From assembly GCA_949293415.1 (NCBI GenBank), contig CASFDK010000043.1:1-64000 (forward strand): a DNA stretch of 64,000 bases, in the 5' to 3' direction. This stretch comes from an uncultured Verrucomicrobiota bacterium (GTDB taxonomy: Bacteria > Verrucomicrobiota > Verrucomicrobiia > Opitutales > Intestinicryptomonadaceae). Both the position numbers and the translations under genes were made by a program. Each line of letters begins with the position of its first letter. Positions within the stretch are counted from its first letter, which is position 1. Positions 18,497-27,098 of this stretch are shown here, in pieces. Under the pieces are notes generated by a model that had not been told where the DNA came from, did no database searches, and was given only the letters and a program-made list of their open reading frames with translations.

Positions 18497-20599
18497 ATGG
18501 GGAAGAATACGATATTTGCGGCGGTTTTCGCATTGGCGGCATTGCCGCTTTTTGCAAATGTGCGGCTCGAGAATCAAAGGCTTGCCGTCGAGTTTGACGA
18601 CTCTGGCAACTTGGTTTCGCTCAAAAGCAAAGTTTCGGGCGAGGACTATGCCGGCGGGCAGGGGCTTTGGCGCGCGATTTACCAGCGGAACGAGCTTCTC
18701 GAGGAGCCTGTGGAATCGGAAAACGTTCCCGTGAAGGTTGCGCGAAAGTCCGAAAATGAGGCGAGTCTTTCGTACGGCGGCGAGTTCCCCGTTGAGGTTT
18801 TGTGCAGGTTGGAAGCCGACGAGGTTCGTTTCTCGGCGAAAATTTCAAATAATTCCAAAGACAAAATCCTGCGCGAATTCCAGTTTCCGATGATAAAAAA
18901 TGCGGACATTCCGCAAAACGCGCAGTACGTCAATTCCGGCGGCGGCGGCACGCTCGTGCCCGATTTTTACCGCTATGTAAAGAGCGCGCAAACCCAGTAC
19001 AAATCGCAGGACAACGTTGCCGTGGAACGCTACGCGCCGTATCCGATTAACAGGACGATGAATATGTTCGCAATCCAAAATCCGAAGGGGTCGCTATATT
19101 TTGCGTCGCTCGACCGGAACTACGAGCTTACTCTCCATTTGGCGCGTTATCGGAAGGCGGACGGCAAATTCAAATATCTCGACATCTCGATGGTAAAGTA
19201 TCCGTTCATAAAGTCGGGAGAGTCGTTCGAGACCGCAGAATTTGCCGTTGCGCCGACCGTCGGCGACTGGCGTGCGGGCGCGCGTCTGTACGCGAGGGCG
19301 TTGGGAAAAAACTTCAAAATTCCGACACCGCCAGCGTTCATAAAAAATATGAACGGATGGCAGCGGATGATAATGAGGCACCAATACGGGCGCGTGCTTT
19401 TCCCGTACGGACAGCTCGACTCCAAAATCGGGAAGGCGGGGCGCGAGTGCGGGCTCGATACGATATTGCTTTTCGGATGGTGGAAAGAGGGCATGGATGC
19501 GGGCTATCCCGACTATTCCCCCGAAACGGGGCAGGGCGGCGATGCGGCATTGCGCGAAAATATCGCAAAGGTACACGCTTCGGGCGGCAAAGTTTTGCTC
19601 TATTTCAACGGGCAGTTAATCGACGTGTCTACCGACTACTACAAGAGCGGGCGCGGCGAAAAAGTCTGCGTGAAAACTTCGAGCGGCTCGCCCCACATCG
19701 AACGCTATCCGTTCGGCGGCGACGGCACGGGGCTTCGGGTGCTCGGGCATAAAACATTCGCGACTGCCTGCCACGGCACGGACGAGTGGGAGCGGGTGCT
19801 CAAGAGCTATGTAGACCGCGCGGTGTCGTTGGGCGTGGACGGAATATTTTTCGACCAGCTCGGCAGCGGCAGCCAAGTCTGTTGGGACGCGTCGCACAAA
19901 CACAAAGTACCGTGTACCGATATGATGAAATACAAGTCGGAAATGCTCGGGAAAATCCGCACATACATCAAGGCGAAGAATCCGAATTTGGCGTTCGGGA
20001 CGGAATATGTGGGCGACGCAACTTCGCAGCACGTCGATTTCATCCACTCGTGCGGAATGGACTACGCAATAGCCAAGCACGAGCCGAACGGCAAGCCCGT
20101 CTTGCGCCACGTTCCGCTTTTCAAATACGCCTTTCCCGAAGTAGTCGTTTCCGACCGCACGATACGCGACGATTCCGACATCGAACGCCGCGTAAACCGC
20201 TGTCTTATGTGGGGCTATTTGACCGACGTAGAAATCTACCGATGCCGCGCTACAATCGACCAAGCTCCGCACTATAAGGCGTATCTCGCCGCCGCAAATA
20301 ACTTGCGCGCCAAATACCGCGCGCTGATTTTAAACGGCGCATTCCGCGACCGCGACTTGGCTAAAGTGTCGAATAATAAACTTGATTTCACGACATTCGA
20401 AAACGATACCCATATCGGCGTTTTTCTCACCAATTCTTGGCTGAAAAAATCGGAAAGCGCGACGATTTCGGTTTCGGACGCGGAGTTTGTCGAAGCCGAC
20501 GGAATCGGCGACTACAAGGTTTCGGGCGACGGCTCGAAAGTCGGCGTTTCGCTCTCGAAAGACGCGCTCGCGCTGCTTGTCTTCAAAAAGAATAAATAA
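18497..20599 (+). CDS. Secreted DUF6259-like carbohydrate-active protein
   Basis: 700 residues with a signal peptide (about residues 1-20, ending LFANV). A beta-sandwich N-terminal domain (RLENQRLAVEFDDSGNLVS onward) is followed by a TIM-barrel-like part. The barrel has DTILLFGWWKEGMDAGYPDY, GGKVLLYFNGQLID and GVDGIFFDQLG, then TEYVGDATSQHVDFIHSCG. This matches the DUF6259 family found in polysaccharide loci of gut bacteria, and acidic residues after the strands suggest glycosidase activity. A C-terminal beta domain ends the protein. It starts a cluster that includes a beta-helix protein, galM and a rhamnosidase. Substrate unknown. Confidence 0.7.
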   Translation: MGKNTIFAAVFALAALPLFANVRLENQRLAVEFDDSGNLVSLKSKVSGEDYAGGQGLWRAIYQRNELLEEPVESENVPVKVARKSENEASLSYGGEFPVEVLCRLEADEVRFSAKISNNSKDKILREFQFPMIKNADIPQNAQYVNSGGGGTLVPDFYRYVKSAQTQYKSQDNVAVERYAPYPINRTMNMFAIQNPKGSLYFASLDRNYELTLHLARYRKADGKFKYLDISMVKYPFIKSGESFETAEFAVAPTVGDWRAGARLYARALGKNFKIPTPPAFIKNMNGWQRMIMRHQYGRVLFPYGQLDSKIGKAGRECGLDTILLFGWWKEGMDAGYPDYSPETGQGGDAALRENIAKVHASGGKVLLYFNGQLIDVSTDYYKSGRGEKVCVKTSSGSPHIERYPFGGDGTGLRVLGHKTFATACHGTDEWERVLKSYVDRAVSLGVDGIFFDQLGSGSQVCWDASHKHKVPCTDMMKYKSEMLGKIRTYIKAKNPNLAFGTEYVGDATSQHVDFIHSCGMDYAIAKHEPNGKPVLRHVPLFKYAFPEVVVSDRTIRDDSDIERRVNRCLMWGYLTDVEIYRCRATIDQAPHYKAYLAAANNLRAKYRALILNGAFRDRDLAKVSNNKLDFTTFENDTHIGVFLTNSWLKKSESATISVSDAEFVEADGIGDYKVSGDGSKVGVSLSKDALALLVFKKNK

Positions 20600-20610
20600 T
20601 TTTATGTGAT

Positions 20611-21660
20611 ATGAAAAGATTGAATTTGGTTGTATTTTTTGTCTGCGTTTCTGCCGCGTTTTCGGCGTTCGGCGCAAGCCTTGCCGACTTTCCGCGGCTT
20701 GGCGGCGAAACTTCCGACTCGCCGCGAATCGCCCGCGCCGTCGCAAGCGTTCCGCTCGGCGTTCTCGATGTCCCCGCGGGAAGATACGAAATTGACTCCA
20801 CCGTGAAAATCGAAAACGGCGCGTCGTTGCGTCTCGACAAGTCGGCGAGGTTCGTGGCGGTAAAAAAGCTCGGCAATATGTTCTTCTACAATGCAACGGC
20901 GGGTTGGAAGAACCGCGACAACGCCCTGTTCATCACGGGCGGCGAGTTCGACGGCGCGGGGCTTGCCGAGTGTTGCGTACAGGTGGTGGCGTTCCAGCAT
21001 TTCACTTTCCGCGATTCCGTCTTCCGCAATCCGAAAGCCGCCGCGCTTATCGTGGGCGACAAAGACGGGCGCGGCGGCTACGAGCTTATCGCGAACAATC
21101 TTTATTTCAGAAACACAATGCGCGGTCTTGCTGGCAATATCGGAATGTTGATCTACAGCGGCGACAACCATTTCACAGACTGCGTGATTGTTGACTACAC
21201 GATAGGAATCGACCTCAGGCGCGGCGGATCGAACAGGTTTACGCGATGCCACGTTTGGGGAGGTCCGATTCCGCCTCCGAAAAAGGGAGAACCCGCCGAA
21301 ATGCTCAAGGATTCGATATGCTTCAAACTCTCGGGCGGCGAGTCGATTTTGCGCGACTGCTATGCCGACACGGGAATGATTGGTTTCAAGGTGGCGGCGA
21401 ATACGCGTCTTTTGGGGTGTTCGTACTACAACAACTATAAAACTTTCAAGATGGATAACCCGCTTGTCATAGAGCATCTGCGCGGAATTTTAACCGTCGC
21501 CGACGGGTATTTTTCCAAGACCTCGCCGCGTTCGAGACTCTACCGCGAGGGCACGGAAGCCGACAAAGACGGCAAACTTTTCAAGCTCGTCTGGCGCGAC
21601 AACATAATAAACAAGTTCGCGCCCGAAGACTTGGGGCTGCCCGAATCGGTACTCCGATAG
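20611..21660 (+). CDS. Secreted right-handed beta-helix protein (pectate-lyase-like fold)
   Basis: 349 residues with a signal peptide (about residues 1-22, ending AFGA). The middle and C-terminal parts are beta-helix rungs: GGEFDGAG, FTFRDSVFRNPKAAALIVGD, NHFTDCVIVDYTIGIDLRRGGSNRFTRC (in stretches). No polygalacturonase DD motifs and no classical pectate-lyase Asp/Arg set are obvious, so it could be a lyase of another family or a binding protein. It begins 11 bases after the DUF6259 gene and is probably co-transcribed. A terminator follows. Confidence 0.65.
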   Translation: MKRLNLVVFFVCVSAAFSAFGASLADFPRLGGETSDSPRIARAVASVPLGVLDVPAGRYEIDSTVKIENGASLRLDKSARFVAVKKLGNMFFYNATAGWKNRDNALFITGGEFDGAGLAECCVQVVAFQHFTFRDSVFRNPKAAALIVGDKDGRGGYELIANNLYFRNTMRGLAGNIGMLIYSGDNHFTDCVIVDYTIGIDLRRGGSNRFTRCHVWGGPIPPPKKGEPAEMLKDSICFKLSGGESILRDCYADTGMIGFKVAANTRLLGCSYYNNYKTFKMDNPLVIEHLRGILTVADGYFSKTSPRSRLYREGTEADKDGKLFKLVWRDNIINKFAPEDLGLPESVLR

Positions 21661-21674
21661 TCCGCGAAAAATCG

Positions 21675-21712
21675 GCAAACGCCGCCTGCGAAAAAGGAGG
21701 GCGTTTTTTTTG
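21675..21712 (+). terminator. Terminator after the beta-helix gene
   Basis: Imperfect stem AACGCCGCCT / AGGAGGGCGTT followed by eight T. Confidence 0.7.
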
Positions 21713-21758
21713 TTTTTTCTTCTCGCAAAACACGGGAAAGAGTATTTAACTGTCTGGA

Positions 21759-22832
21759 ATGCAACGGGAGACACTTAGCAAACTCGACCCCGCCGATTTC
21801 GATGCGCAAATAGATTCGAAAAAGGTCGGGCTTTACATTTTGAAAAACAGAAACGGCACCGAAATGTCGGTCACGAACTTCGGCGCGCGCGTGGTCGAAC
21901 TTTTCGTGCGCGACAGAAACGGCGAATTTGCCGATGTCGTCTTGGGGCACAAAACGCTCGACGAATACGTCAACTTCAAGGGCGAACGCTTTCTCGGCGC
22001 GACAATCGGACGCTTCGGCAACCGTATCGCAAAGGGCAGGTTTTCGCTCGGCGGAAAGGCATATCAACTGCCTGTAAACAACGGCGAAAACTCGCTCCAT
22101 GGCGGTTTCAAGGGCTTCGACATGAAGGTTTGGGACGTGGTTTCGGCGGACGAATCGGAAATCAAATTCCACCTCGTCTCGCCCGACGGCGACGAAGGCT
22201 ATCCCGCAACGCTTACCGTCGATATGGCATACCGCCTCACGGACGACGACGCATTCGAAGTTGTCCACACCGCGACGGCGGACGGCGACACAATCGTGAA
22301 TCTTACCCATCATTCGTTTTTCAATCTCCACGGCGAGGGCGTCGGCGACATCAACGACCACGTTATGACAATCGACGCCTCGCACATTACGCCAATAGAC
22401 GAAACGATGATTCCCACGGGCGAACTTATGGACGTTGCGGGAACGCCCTTCGATTTCACGCGTCCGACGGCTATCGGCTCGCGCTTGGAATGCGCCGACA
22501 TCCAGCTGAAGCGCGGCAACGGCTACGACCACAACTGGGTTCTGAACAAGTCCGCAGACGGCGCGCTCGACTTCGCAGCCGAGGTTTTCGACCCCGCTTC
22601 GGGGCGCGTTCTGACGGTCTTTACGACAGAGCCCGCAATGCAGTTTTACGGCGGAAATTTCTTTGACGGCGAAATCGGCAAAAGCGGCAAGCCGTACGTC
22701 TTCAGGGGCACTTTCGCGCTCGAGACGCAGCACTTCCCCGATAGTCCGAACCATCCGAATTTTCCGTCGACCGTCCTGAGAAGGGGGCAGGTTTACAAAC
22801 ACGTCTGCCGCTACGCATTTTCGGCGCGATAA
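21759..22832 (+). CDS. galM: Aldose 1-epimerase (galactose mutarotase)
   Basis: Interconverts alpha and beta anomers of galactose and related aldoses. 357 residues, typical for GalM. NGENSLHGGFKGFD and NLTHHSFFNL (catalytic His) are visible, as is the C-terminal LETQHFPDSPNHPNFPST carrying the catalytic Glu. No signal peptide, so cytoplasmic. It stands five bases before the glycyl-radical activase, heading an operon of galM, activase, glycyl radical enzyme and sugar porter. This ties the glycyl radical enzyme to sugar metabolism. Confidence 0.95.
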   Translation: MQRETLSKLDPADFDAQIDSKKVGLYILKNRNGTEMSVTNFGARVVELFVRDRNGEFADVVLGHKTLDEYVNFKGERFLGATIGRFGNRIAKGRFSLGGKAYQLPVNNGENSLHGGFKGFDMKVWDVVSADESEIKFHLVSPDGDEGYPATLTVDMAYRLTDDDAFEVVHTATADGDTIVNLTHHSFFNLHGEGVGDINDHVMTIDASHITPIDETMIPTGELMDVAGTPFDFTRPTAIGSRLECADIQLKRGNGYDHNWVLNKSADGALDFAAEVFDPASGRVLTVFTTEPAMQFYGGNFFDGEIGKSGKPYVFRGTFALETQHFPDSPNHPNFPSTVLRRGQVYKHVCRYAFSAR

Positions 22833-22837
22833 AGGCA

Positions 22838-23593
22838 ATGCGAGGAACGGTTTTCAGCATCGAAGACTTCGCCGTAAACGACGGACCGGGGATTCGCACG
22901 ACCGTATTTTTAAAAGGCTGTCCGCTGCGCTGCCAGTGGTGCCACAACCCCGAGGGGCTTTCGTTCGCGCCAGAGATGCTCGTCAAAAAAAACGGCGAAA
23001 CTTCGGTCTGCGGGCGCGTTGTCGAGTCCGGCGAACTCGCCGAAAAACTTCTGCGCGACGAAAAAATATTCGCGCTCAACGAGGGCGGCGTAACGTTTTC
23101 GGGCGGCGAACCGCTGGCGCAGCACGAATTTCTCTTCGACGTAATCTCGCGGTTGAAGGGGCGCGTACACTGCGCGGTCGAAACGAGCGGTTTCGCCGCG
23201 CCCGATGTGTTCCGCAAAATTGCGGAAATTGTCGATTTGGTGCTGATTGACAGCAAGGCCGTCGATTCCGAAACGCACAAAAAATTTACGGGCGTTGACA
23301 ACGCGCAAATTCTCGAAAATCTGCGCTGGCTTTGCGGAGCTTCGCGCCCGTTTGTCGTGCGCGTTCCGCTGATTCCGACGGTCAACGACACGCGCGAAAA
23401 TCTGCGCGGGCTTTCGAAGATTCTCGGGGGCGCGGGAAGTCTTGTCCGCGTCGAGATTCTGCCGTACCACAAGACGGCGGGCGCAAAATATTATATGGTA
23501 GGCAAAAAATACTCGCCGACATTCGACACAGAAAAACAGCCGCAATTTGTTGACGAATTCACGAAAAACAACATAAAATATACTATTCTATGA
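22838..23593 (+). CDS. Glycyl radical enzyme activating protein (radical SAM)
   Basis: 251 residues. It uses S-adenosylmethionine and a 4Fe-4S cluster to install the glycyl radical on the enzyme encoded next. The cluster motif is Cys28, Cys32, Cys35 in GCPLRCQWCHNPEG, and the SAM motif is FSGGEPL. The extra ferredoxin-like domain with two more clusters, present in many activases of dehydratase-type enzymes, is reduced to a short stretch with a single Cys, so it resembles PflA. Its stop overlaps the next start by four bases (23590-23593), implying coupled translation. Confidence 0.92.
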   Translation: MRGTVFSIEDFAVNDGPGIRTTVFLKGCPLRCQWCHNPEGLSFAPEMLVKKNGETSVCGRVVESGELAEKLLRDEKIFALNEGGVTFSGGEPLAQHEFLFDVISRLKGRVHCAVETSGFAAPDVFRKIAEIVDLVLIDSKAVDSETHKKFTGVDNAQILENLRWLCGASRPFVVRVPLIPTVNDTRENLRGLSKILGGAGSLVRVEILPYHKTAGAKYYMVGKKYSPTFDTEKQPQFVDEFTKNNIKYTIL

Positions 23594-25656
23594 ACAAACG
23601 CATAAAATCTCTCAAAAAATATATCGTGGACGACAGGCTTCACAGGGCCTTCCGCCGCGACGCAAAGTCGGCGCATCTGGACGAACTGGCGGAGGACTTT
23701 CGGGCGGCTGGAATGACGGCGCAGGAGCGGTCGGGCAGAATGCTGGAGGCGTTTCTCGCCGCGGAAACTCCGGTGATTTTGCCGGACGAAAAAATAGTTT
23801 TTACCCGCACGATAAAGGACATTCCAGACTACTTTACGCCGTCGGAATGGGAGCGGATTTCAACGACGCATTTCATCCACGAAAAGGGCGAGGTATTCAA
23901 CCTTTCGCCCGACTACGAGCGCGTTCTTGCGGAGGGGTTGGACTCGCGCAAGGTTGCGGCAAAAAAAGGTCTCGAAACTGCGGATGCGCAGGGACGCGTC
24001 TTCTTGGAATCGGCAATCCGCTCGATTGAAGCGGTGCAAAATTTAATCGACAGGTATGCGCTGGAAGCCGAAAAAATCGGACAGCCCGACATCGCCGAAA
24101 CGCTGCGGGCGGTACGCGGCGGCGCGGCGAAAAGTTTCCGTCAGGCATTGCAGCTTTTGCGCATTATGCACTTTTCCATTTGGGCTGCTGGCAACTACCA
24201 CAACACGCTCGGGCGGATTGACCAATACCTTTATCCCTATTACCGCGCCGACATCGGCAGCGGCAAAATTTCGAAAGATGAGGCGTTCGATTTGCTTGAA
24301 GAGTTCTTCCTTTCGTGCAACAAAGACAGCGATCTTTACATCGGGATGCAGCAGGGCGACAACGGGCAGAGCCTTGTGCTCGGCGGTCGCTCGCTTTCGG
24401 GCGAATATATGTTCAACGAGCTTTCGGAAATGGCGTTGCGGGCAAGCTACGAGCTTGCGCTAATCGACCCGAAAATCAACATCCGCGTGGATTCGAAAAC
24501 GCCGCTCGAAGTGTTCGAAAAGGGTTCGGAGCTGACGAAAATCGGGCTCGGCTTCCCGCAATACAGCAACGACGACGTTGTAATTCCGAGTCTTGTGGAA
24601 AAGGGCTATTCGCCCGAGGACGCGCACGAATACGTGGTTGCCGCCTGCTGGGAGTTCATTGTGCCAAAGTGCGGCACGGACATTCCGAACATCGACGCGC
24701 TTTCGCTTGTGGACTGCGTGAGTTCTGCGCTCGCGGACCTGCCCACCTGCGCTACTTTCGACGACTTCTACAGTCTTGTCGAACGCGAAATCAAAGACCG
24801 CGCCGACGAAATGTGCCTGCGCCACCGCAATATTTATGTGAAGCCCGCGCCGATGATGTCGGTTATGTCGGACGCAATAGAGCGCGGGCGCGACATTTCG
24901 TTCGGACTGAAATACAACAATTACGGCGTGCACGGAACGGGCATCTCGACTGCGGTGGATTCGCTTGCGGCGGTGAAAAAATACTGCTTCGAGGAGAAGT
25001 CCGTTTCGCCCGCCGAAATGCTCACCGCCGTCCGAACTAATTTCAAAAACGCGCCCGAGCTTCTGAAGAAACTGCGCAACGAAGCCCCGAAAATGGGACT
25101 TGACGACGACTGCGCCGACGCGCTCGCCGTCCGCCTTCTTGACTCTTTCGCCGGCTCGTTCAAAGACAAACGCAACGAGCGCGGCGGCTGCTACCGCGCG
25201 GGCACGGGAACTGCGATGTTCTACATCTTCCACGGCAAAGACCGCCCCGCAACGCCCGACGGCAGACTCAAGGGCGAACCGCTGCCCGCAAACTACTCGC
25301 CGAGCCTTTTCCTCGCGCAGAAAGGTCCGATGGGTGTTGTGAAATCTTTCGCAAAGCCGCATCTTAAAAACGTCGCAAACGGCGGGCCGTTGACGCTCGA
25401 GTTCGACGCATCGGTTTTCCGCAACGAAGAATCGGTTCGCAAACTGGCGATGCTCGTGCGCACGTTCATAACGCTCGGCGGGCACCAGCTGCAGCTCAAT
25501 ACCGTAAATCGCGAAAAGCTCTTGGACGCAAAGGCGCATCCCGAAAAATACCGCAACCTAATCGTGCGTGTTTGGGGGTGGAGCGGCTATTTTATCGAGC
25601 TTGACGAGTGCTATCAGGACCACGTAATCGCGCGGACGGAGTTCGCCCTCGGATAG
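23590..25656 (+). CDS. Glycyl radical enzyme of unknown substrate
   Basis: 688 residues, shorter than pyruvate formate-lyase (about 760) and most dehydratases (about 790-850). The active-site cysteine is Cys353 in VAACWEFIVP, giving Cys-X-Glu as in diol-dehydratase-type enzymes and not the Cys-Cys of pyruvate formate-lyase. The radical site is Gly663 in RVWGWSGYF, followed by QDHVIARTEF. This is a divergent version of the usual RVxGYSAxF, with Trp for Tyr and Gly for Ala. No encapsulation peptide or microcompartment genes are nearby. Sitting between galM and a sugar porter, it probably eliminates water or another group from a sugar-derived substrate. The substrate is not assigned. Confidence 0.85.
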   Translation: MNKRIKSLKKYIVDDRLHRAFRRDAKSAHLDELAEDFRAAGMTAQERSGRMLEAFLAAETPVILPDEKIVFTRTIKDIPDYFTPSEWERISTTHFIHEKGEVFNLSPDYERVLAEGLDSRKVAAKKGLETADAQGRVFLESAIRSIEAVQNLIDRYALEAEKIGQPDIAETLRAVRGGAAKSFRQALQLLRIMHFSIWAAGNYHNTLGRIDQYLYPYYRADIGSGKISKDEAFDLLEEFFLSCNKDSDLYIGMQQGDNGQSLVLGGRSLSGEYMFNELSEMALRASYELALIDPKINIRVDSKTPLEVFEKGSELTKIGLGFPQYSNDDVVIPSLVEKGYSPEDAHEYVVAACWEFIVPKCGTDIPNIDALSLVDCVSSALADLPTCATFDDFYSLVEREIKDRADEMCLRHRNIYVKPAPMMSVMSDAIERGRDISFGLKYNNYGVHGTGISTAVDSLAAVKKYCFEEKSVSPAEMLTAVRTNFKNAPELLKKLRNEAPKMGLDDDCADALAVRLLDSFAGSFKDKRNERGGCYRAGTGTAMFYIFHGKDRPATPDGRLKGEPLPANYSPSLFLAQKGPMGVVKSFAKPHLKNVANGGPLTLEFDASVFRNEESVRKLAMLVRTFITLGGHQLQLNTVNREKLLDAKAHPEKYRNLIVRVWGWSGYFIELDECYQDHVIARTEFALG

Positions 25657-25674
25657 CGCGAAAGGATTGTTTTC

Positions 25675-27003
25675 ATGAAGGAAAAAGTAAAAGGCTATAT
25701 GTTTTATGTGGCGTTCGTGGCGTCGCTCGGAGGCTTTCTTTTCGGGTTCGACACGGTCGTTGTCTCGGGCGCGGAAAAGGGTATCCAGCAGTTCTACGGG
25801 CTTTCGGGCTGGGTTCACGGCTTCACGATGGCAGTCGCGCTCTTCGGCACGATTGCCGGTGCGCTCGTTTGCGGCAAGCCCGCGGAGAAGTACGGCAGAC
25901 TCGAATCGCTGAAGGTTGTCGCGTATTTGTACTTCCTTTCGGCGGTCGGCTGCGCGGTTATTTTGAATTGGTGGACTCTCGTGTTCTTCCGTTTTATGGG
26001 CGGACTTGCGGTCGGCGCGTCGTCGGTGGTCGGACCCATGTACATTGCGGAAATCGCGCCGTCGAATTGGCGTGGAAGGTTCGTGGCGTTTTTCCAGTTC
26101 AACATCGTTTTCGGGCTTGTCAGCGCGTACATTTCTAACTGGTACATAAGCACGTTCGGCATCGAAAACGACTGGCGTTGGATGCTCGGTGTTCTCGCGC
26201 TTCCGTCGATACTCTTTGCCGCGCTACTTTTTACCATTCCCGAAAGCCCGCGCTGGCTCGTGAAGACCGGAGCGGAAAAACGCGCCGCCGAAGTGCTCGG
26301 CGAAATAGGCGATACCGACGTTTCGCAGTCGCTTGCCGACATCAAGACCTCGCTCGCCGACACCGTCGCCTCCGAGCCGCTCTTTCGGAAAAAATATTGG
26401 AAGCCCATCGCGATCGCCTTTTTTGTGGCGACTTTCAACCAGCTTTCGGGCATCAACGCAATCAACTACTACGCGCCGCGCATTCTCGAAAGCGCGGGAG
26501 TATTCCGCGAATCCGCGCTCTTGCAGTCGATTCTAATCGGTATGACAAACCTCGTTTTCACGATGCTCGGAATGCTGCTTATCGACAAATTCGGGCGCAA
26601 GAATCTGCTTTATGTCGGTTCTGTTTTTATGACGGTTGCGCTGCTTTCCGTGGCTGCGGGCTTCCAATATAAGGGGCTTGGCGGATACTTTATGCTCGGC
26701 TCGCTGATGCTCTTTATCGGCGCGTTTGCGCTGTCGCTCGGGGCTGTTATATGGGTTCTGATTTCGGAGGTTTTCCCGACGAGCGTCCGCGCAAAGGGTC
26801 AGGTTTTGGGCAGTATGACGCACTGGTTCTGGTGCGCGCTGCTGACTTGGGCGTTCCCGATGCTCGTCGAAAGCGGGCTTTCGACCTACACCTTCGGCTT
26901 CTTCGCGTTGATGGCGGCGTTGACGTTTGTTTTCGCCCTGAAACTGCCCGTAACGAAAGACAAGTCGCTCGAGGAAATCCAGCGAGAACTTACGGGTGAA
27001 TAG
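25675..27003 (+). CDS. Sugar porter family MFS transporter
   Basis: 442 residues with 12 predicted membrane segments. Family signatures are GGFLFGFDTVVVSGA at the N-terminus, GRLESLKVVAYLYF, FRFMGGLAVGASSVVGPMYIAEIAPSNWRGR (in stretches), PESPRWLVKTG at the central loop and DKFGRKNLL. These place it with proton-linked sugar symporters such as xylose and arabinose transporters. It lies 18 bases after the glycyl radical enzyme and ends at a strong terminator, so it is the last gene of the galM operon. Confidence 0.93.
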   Translation: MKEKVKGYMFYVAFVASLGGFLFGFDTVVVSGAEKGIQQFYGLSGWVHGFTMAVALFGTIAGALVCGKPAEKYGRLESLKVVAYLYFLSAVGCAVILNWWTLVFFRFMGGLAVGASSVVGPMYIAEIAPSNWRGRFVAFFQFNIVFGLVSAYISNWYISTFGIENDWRWMLGVLALPSILFAALLFTIPESPRWLVKTGAEKRAAEVLGEIGDTDVSQSLADIKTSLADTVASEPLFRKKYWKPIAIAFFVATFNQLSGINAINYYAPRILESAGVFRESALLQSILIGMTNLVFTMLGMLLIDKFGRKNLLYVGSVFMTVALLSVAAGFQYKGLGGYFMLGSLMLFIGAFALSLGAVIWVLISEVFPTSVRAKGQVLGSMTHWFWCALLTWAFPMLVESGLSTYTFGFFALMAALTFVFALKLPVTKDKSLEEIQRELTGE

Positions 27004-27008
27004 GATTC

Positions 27009-27046
27009 AAGCCGTGTCGAATTTCCGTTCGGCGCGGCTTTTTTTG
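27009..27046 (+). terminator. Terminator after the sugar porter
   Basis: 13-bp stem AAGCCGTGTCGAA / TTCGGCGCGGCTT (two G-U pairs) followed by seven T. Confidence 0.92.
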
Positions 27047-27098
27047 CTTTGACAATATTCCCAAAGTATTCAAAATTTTCAAACAATAAACTTCAAGT

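Noticed and set aside
23590..25656. Pyruvate formate-lyase
   Set aside because: It lacks the adjacent Cys-Cys active site and is about 70 residues too short; the Cys-X-Glu motif points to a dehydratase/lyase-type enzyme.
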